Assembly: GCF_051991245.1 (NCBI RefSeq)
Contig: NC_135425.1
Span: forward strand, 2,036,501 to 2,100,500
DNA: 64,000 bases
Direction of reading: 5' to 3'
DNA from: Festucalex cinctus
Lineage: Eukaryota; Chordata; Actinopteri; Syngnathiformes; Syngnathidae
Shown: positions 60,592 through 64,000 of the stretch, one piece after another
Position numbering within the stretch: position 1 is the first letter of the stretch
Layout: each line of letters begins with the position of its first letter
Position numbers and translations under genes: made by a program
Notes under the pieces: generated by a model
What the model was told of the DNA's origin: nothing
The model's database searches: none
Seen by the model: only the letters and a program-made list of their open reading frames with translations

Positions 60592-63163
60592 CTAGAGCTG
60601 CGAGCAGCTATAAAGGGCCCTCGCAGCCCGGGCCACGTTAGAGTCCTTGCACGTTGGGGTACTTGCACGTTAGGGTACTGGCACGTTGGGGTACTGGCAT
60701 ATTGGAAGCACAATTTCTTTGAAAATGGCATAATAAACGTTTACATGTAGAATATTTTTTTTGCCAGTGTGTATCAAGCTCAACGGCTTTTGGGGATTGT
60801 TAAGACCTGCAAAAATCTGCGTCCTTTTTTATTTTTAGGCAATGAGTTGCCCTGATTGGTATTTTTTGTAAAAGTGTATATATACATCATCGCTCGTTGT
60901 ACTCATTGCACAATGTTACTGTTATTGTCCAAAGGGCCAATCAAAAATGAATAAAACAAAATGGAAACGTACATACGTTTGGATCGGTGTGAAGCCAGTG
61001 AACAATTTGAGTGGTGGAAACTAAAAGAATATTCATAAATGACTTAGTCATCACACTTAGAATGAGTTTACTTTTTTTGTACAAAATACCGTATGTGTTT
61101 TTTTTTTTTTTATATAAGCCTCAAGGGCTAGGTGGCGCTGTATTTATAACTGAATGTTGTCATCGAGATACCTTCAGGCCTTGATTATAAGCATACATGT
61201 CAAGTGTGGGATTTTTTTTGGAGCATGTACCGTGGAGTTATTAAGCATATCCTTCATTCACGATATTGCTTTTAATGTCCACAGAGGCTATCAAAAATAA
61301 ATAAAAATATATATATGTTTGGATAAGTCTGATGCCAGTGAACATTTTGAGTGGTGGAAACTAAAAGAATATTCATAAATGACTTAGTTATCACACTTAG
61401 AATGAGTTTACATTTTTTGTACAAAATACCGTATGTGGGGTATTTTTTTTTTATGCCTCAAGGGCTAGGTGGCGCTGCATATATAACTGAATGTTGTCAT
61501 AGAGATAGCTTCAGGCCTTGACGATAAACATACATGTCAAGTTTGGGATTTTTTGGAGCATGTACCGGGGAGTTATTAAGCATATCCTTTTTCAGTGCGA
61601 AACACAAATTTTGATGCCCCGCCTTCATCATATAGTATTTCGAAAGGTCAAGATTTTTCCCCCTGTCGTTGGCTCAGGTCTTGACATGGTCCAGGTCAAG
61701 TCTTAACTCAGTCAGATGAAACGTGTCGGAGAAGTGAATGTGAATGTGCAAAAATAGTCAAAAATGGGACATTCAAAAATTCGTAGCTAACTTCCTGTTC
61801 ATTTTAGCATATGGGTCCAAGAGACTTTTTTGTAGGTCTTGGGCTCCCTCATACACCTAAAAATATTCGTCGTTCTTGCTTAAACGTACAACCGCGGCTG
61901 CTTCGTTAAAAACCTCTCGGGGGCGCTATTGAGTAATTTTTGTAAAAATAGCACAATCAACAATAAAATATTGCTCATTTTACCAGGCCAGATGTGTGTG
62001 CCAAGTTTCAGGAGTTTTTGTGCCAGTTTAGGCCCTCAAAACTGGCGTTGTTTTCTTGGCGAACAGCGCTTAGCCACGCCCACAGCAATTCGCGAAAACT
62101 CATAAACTTCGTGTTGTAACATCATGAAGGCCGAAACCCTCATCTGAGCAAATATGAGGTAGGTCCAGTTAACGTGTTTGGAGAAAAACGTAGAAGAAAA
62201 TTCGTAAGAAAAAAAATTGCCACTAGGTGGCGCTATCAGTTAGATGAAATATAAGTTAGTAGATGTCTTTAGGGCTGGACTCTCATCAAATGTGTGAAAT
62301 TTTGAGAAGATAGGATCATCTCGGTCAAGTTAATGCAGCTTTTATTTTCACAAAAAATCTTCAGACTTTGCGTCACCATAGCGGCCACGCCCTTTGGCGA
62401 AAAGTTACAATATTCGGTGTGGGGCATGATCAACATCTTAAGGCTTTTCTGACCAATTTTCAAATGGATCCCTTCAACAAGCTCAGCACAGTAGCTAAAA
62501 ACGTAAAGTATGACATTTATTGTAACCACTAGGTGGCGCTATATGTATAACTGAATTTTATCATATAGATGTTTTCAGGCCGTGACTATTACGTTGCCTG
62601 AGAAGTTTGAGATTTTTTGGAGCTTGAACATGGGAGTTATTAAGCATTTGCTCTTTCTGGACAAATGAAATTTTAAAGGCAATATTTGATGCCCCGCCCC
62701 CGTCATATAGTATTTCAAAAAGGCAAGATGTTTTGCCCAGTTTTTCTCTCAGGTCTTGAGATGATAAATGCCAAGTTTGAAGTCAATTGTATGAAAAATG
62801 TTTGCAAAGGGGGAAAAAGCATGACCACAGTGAATGTGCCAAAATAGGCCAAAATTGTACATAAAAAAATTCATAGCTCACTTCCTGTACATTTTAGCTT
62901 CATGGTCCCAATAGACTTTTTTGTGCATCTCGGGGTGCTACACGTGCCTGCCAATTTTTGTTGCTCTAGCTCAAACGTGCCGGGCTTGGTTTTTATTTTT
63001 CTACGCTAGGGGGCGCTATCGAGTCGCATTGTTATGACGACTTAATAATATCAAATTTTTCGCCGGGCCTGAGGAATGTGCAAAGTTCGGTGAGTTTTCG
63101 TGAATGTTTAGGTACCCAAAATCGCGATCGTTTGCGGAGAATAAAGAATAATAATAATAATAA
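60592..63163 (+). repeat. Array unit 16 (2,572 bp)
   Basis: Head beta, tail type 1. Short loss after GTGTCGGAGAAGTG near 61735. M3 is altered (CTCGGGGGCGCT near 61917). Confidence 0.88.
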
Positions 63164-64000
63164 CTAGAGCTGCGAGCAGCTATAAAGGGCCCTCGCAGCC
63201 CGGGCCACGTTGGGGTCCTTGCACGTTGGGGTACTTGCACGTTGGGGTACTGGCACGTTGGGGTACTGGCATATTGGAAGCAAAATTTCTTTGAAAATGG
63301 CATAATAAACGTTTACATGTAGAATATTTTTTTTGCCAGTGTCTGTCAAGCTCAACGGATTTTGGTGATTGTTAAGACCTGCAAAAATCAGCGTCCTTAT
63401 TTATTTTTAGGCAATGAGTTGCCCTGATTGGTATTTTTTTTGTAAAAGTGTATATACACATCATCGCTCGTTGTACTCATTGCACAATGTTTACTTTTAT
63501 TGTCCAAAGGGGCAATCAAAAATGAATAAAACAAAATGGAAACGTACATACGTTTGGATCGGTGTGAAGCCAGTGAACAATTTGAGTGGTGGAAACTAAA
63601 AGAATATTCATAAATGACTTAGTTATCACACTTAGAATGAGTGTACATTTTTTGTACAAAATACCGTATGTGGGGTATTTTTTTAATTTTTTTTTATATA
63701 AGCCTCAACGGCTAGGTGGCGCTGTATTTATAACTGAATGTTGTCATAGAGATACCTTCAGGCCTTGATTATAAGCATACATGTCAAGTGTGGGATTTTT
63801 TTTGGAGCATGTACCGTGGAGTTATTAAGCATATCCTTCATTCACGATATTGCTTTTAATGTCCATAGAGGCTATCAAAAATAAATAAAAATATATATAT
63901 GTTTGGATAAGTCTGATGCCAGTGAAAATTTTGAGTGGTGGAAACTAAAAGAATATTCATAAATGACTGAGTTATCACACTTAGAATGAGTTTACATTTT
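63164..64000 (+). repeat. Array unit 17, cut by the window end
   Basis: Head beta with five minisatellite copies. Reads through M1 (near 63711) to within about 40 bp of the M2 module poly-T. Shows that the array continues to the right. Confidence 0.88.

Larger units (their letters stand above)
14355..64000 (+). repeat. Tandem macrosatellite array, unit about 2.58 kb
   Basis: Seventeen heads beginning CTAGAGCTGCGAGCAGCT lie at 14355, 16917, 19491, 27596, 30161, 32766, 35355, 37944, 40543, 44449, 46753, 49351, 51956, 54328, 56923, 60592 and 63164, all on the plus strand. Typical spacing is 2,560-2,605 bp; exceptions are explained by one L1 insertion, internal deletions or internal duplications. 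Each unit ends in an AAG/AAT microsatellite directly joined to the next head. Each is made of diverged internal modules bounded by CTAGGKGGCGCT motifs. The array continues beyond the window. I recognise the phrases as belonging to a repeat common in teleosts but cannot name the family. Confidence 0.93.

Noticed and set aside
14355..64000. Recurrent open frames in the array: about 72 aa (MSHFCKN type, plus), 86 aa (MVTINVI type, minus) and 62 aa (MTINIHV type, plus)
   Set aside because: They recur because the unit recurs. They have no recognisable domain, no consistent upstream signals, overlap boundary motifs, and are broken or extended by single changes in several units. Treated as chance frames.
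14355..64000. CRISPR-like array
   Set aside because: Units are 2.58 kb with no short-repeat and spacer structure, and the DNA is clearly vertebrate in content.

Overview
The window is repeat-dominated genomic DNA, almost certainly from a teleost fish. I see no host protein-coding gene, no rRNA and no convincing tRNA. The fish assignment rests on the mix of elements: an L1-clade LINE with a long GC-rich 3' UTR, an RTE/Rex3-like LINE ending in GATG repeats, piggyBac and hAT remnants, and a dispersed-type repeat starting CTAGAGCTGCGAGCAGC that I associate with teleost genomes. The last association is from memory and was not searched.

Bases 1-14354 are a patchwork of nested mobile elements. A hAT-like end (1-277) is followed by a complete L1 insertion, copy A (311-7764), with a 17-bp target-site duplication. 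A 5'-truncated Rex3-like LINE (7792-8551) landed at the edge of that duplication. Next come a hAT-like end (to 8840) abutting a decayed piggyBac transposase (8841-10028, minus strand), a mariner/IS630-like non-autonomous element inside a palindrome (11091-11580), microsatellites, and weakly recognisable or unassigned stretches up to 14354.

Bases 14355-64000 are one head-to-tail array of a repeat unit of about 2.58 kb: 16 complete units and the start of a 17th, running off the right edge. Unit 3 is interrupted by a second, 5'-truncated L1, copy B (20554-26084, minus strand). Each unit is built from diverged internal modules. At the module boundaries stands a short motif of the form CTAGGKGGCGCT, which matches the core of the vertebrate CTCF site. 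Two of the roughly six motifs per unit match nearly the whole 19-bp consensus, and all point the same way. By eye this gives on the order of a hundred CTCF-core-like sites in about 44 kb of satellite. Units fall into two interspersed subfamilies with clear recombinants, and several units carry internal deletions or duplications. One deletion junction lies inside a CTCF-like motif.

The most interesting candidate system is this macrosatellite as a possible multi-CTCF insulator or loop-anchor array. The second is the L1 family, which has a YY1-like site near the 5' end, a C-rich then G-rich 3' UTR, and a conserved hairpin tail. CTCF and YY1 binding are inferences from motif only. All LINE and transposase reading frames here are broken, although four of the five frameshifts in L1 copy A look like one-base homopolymer gains and may be sequencing errors.
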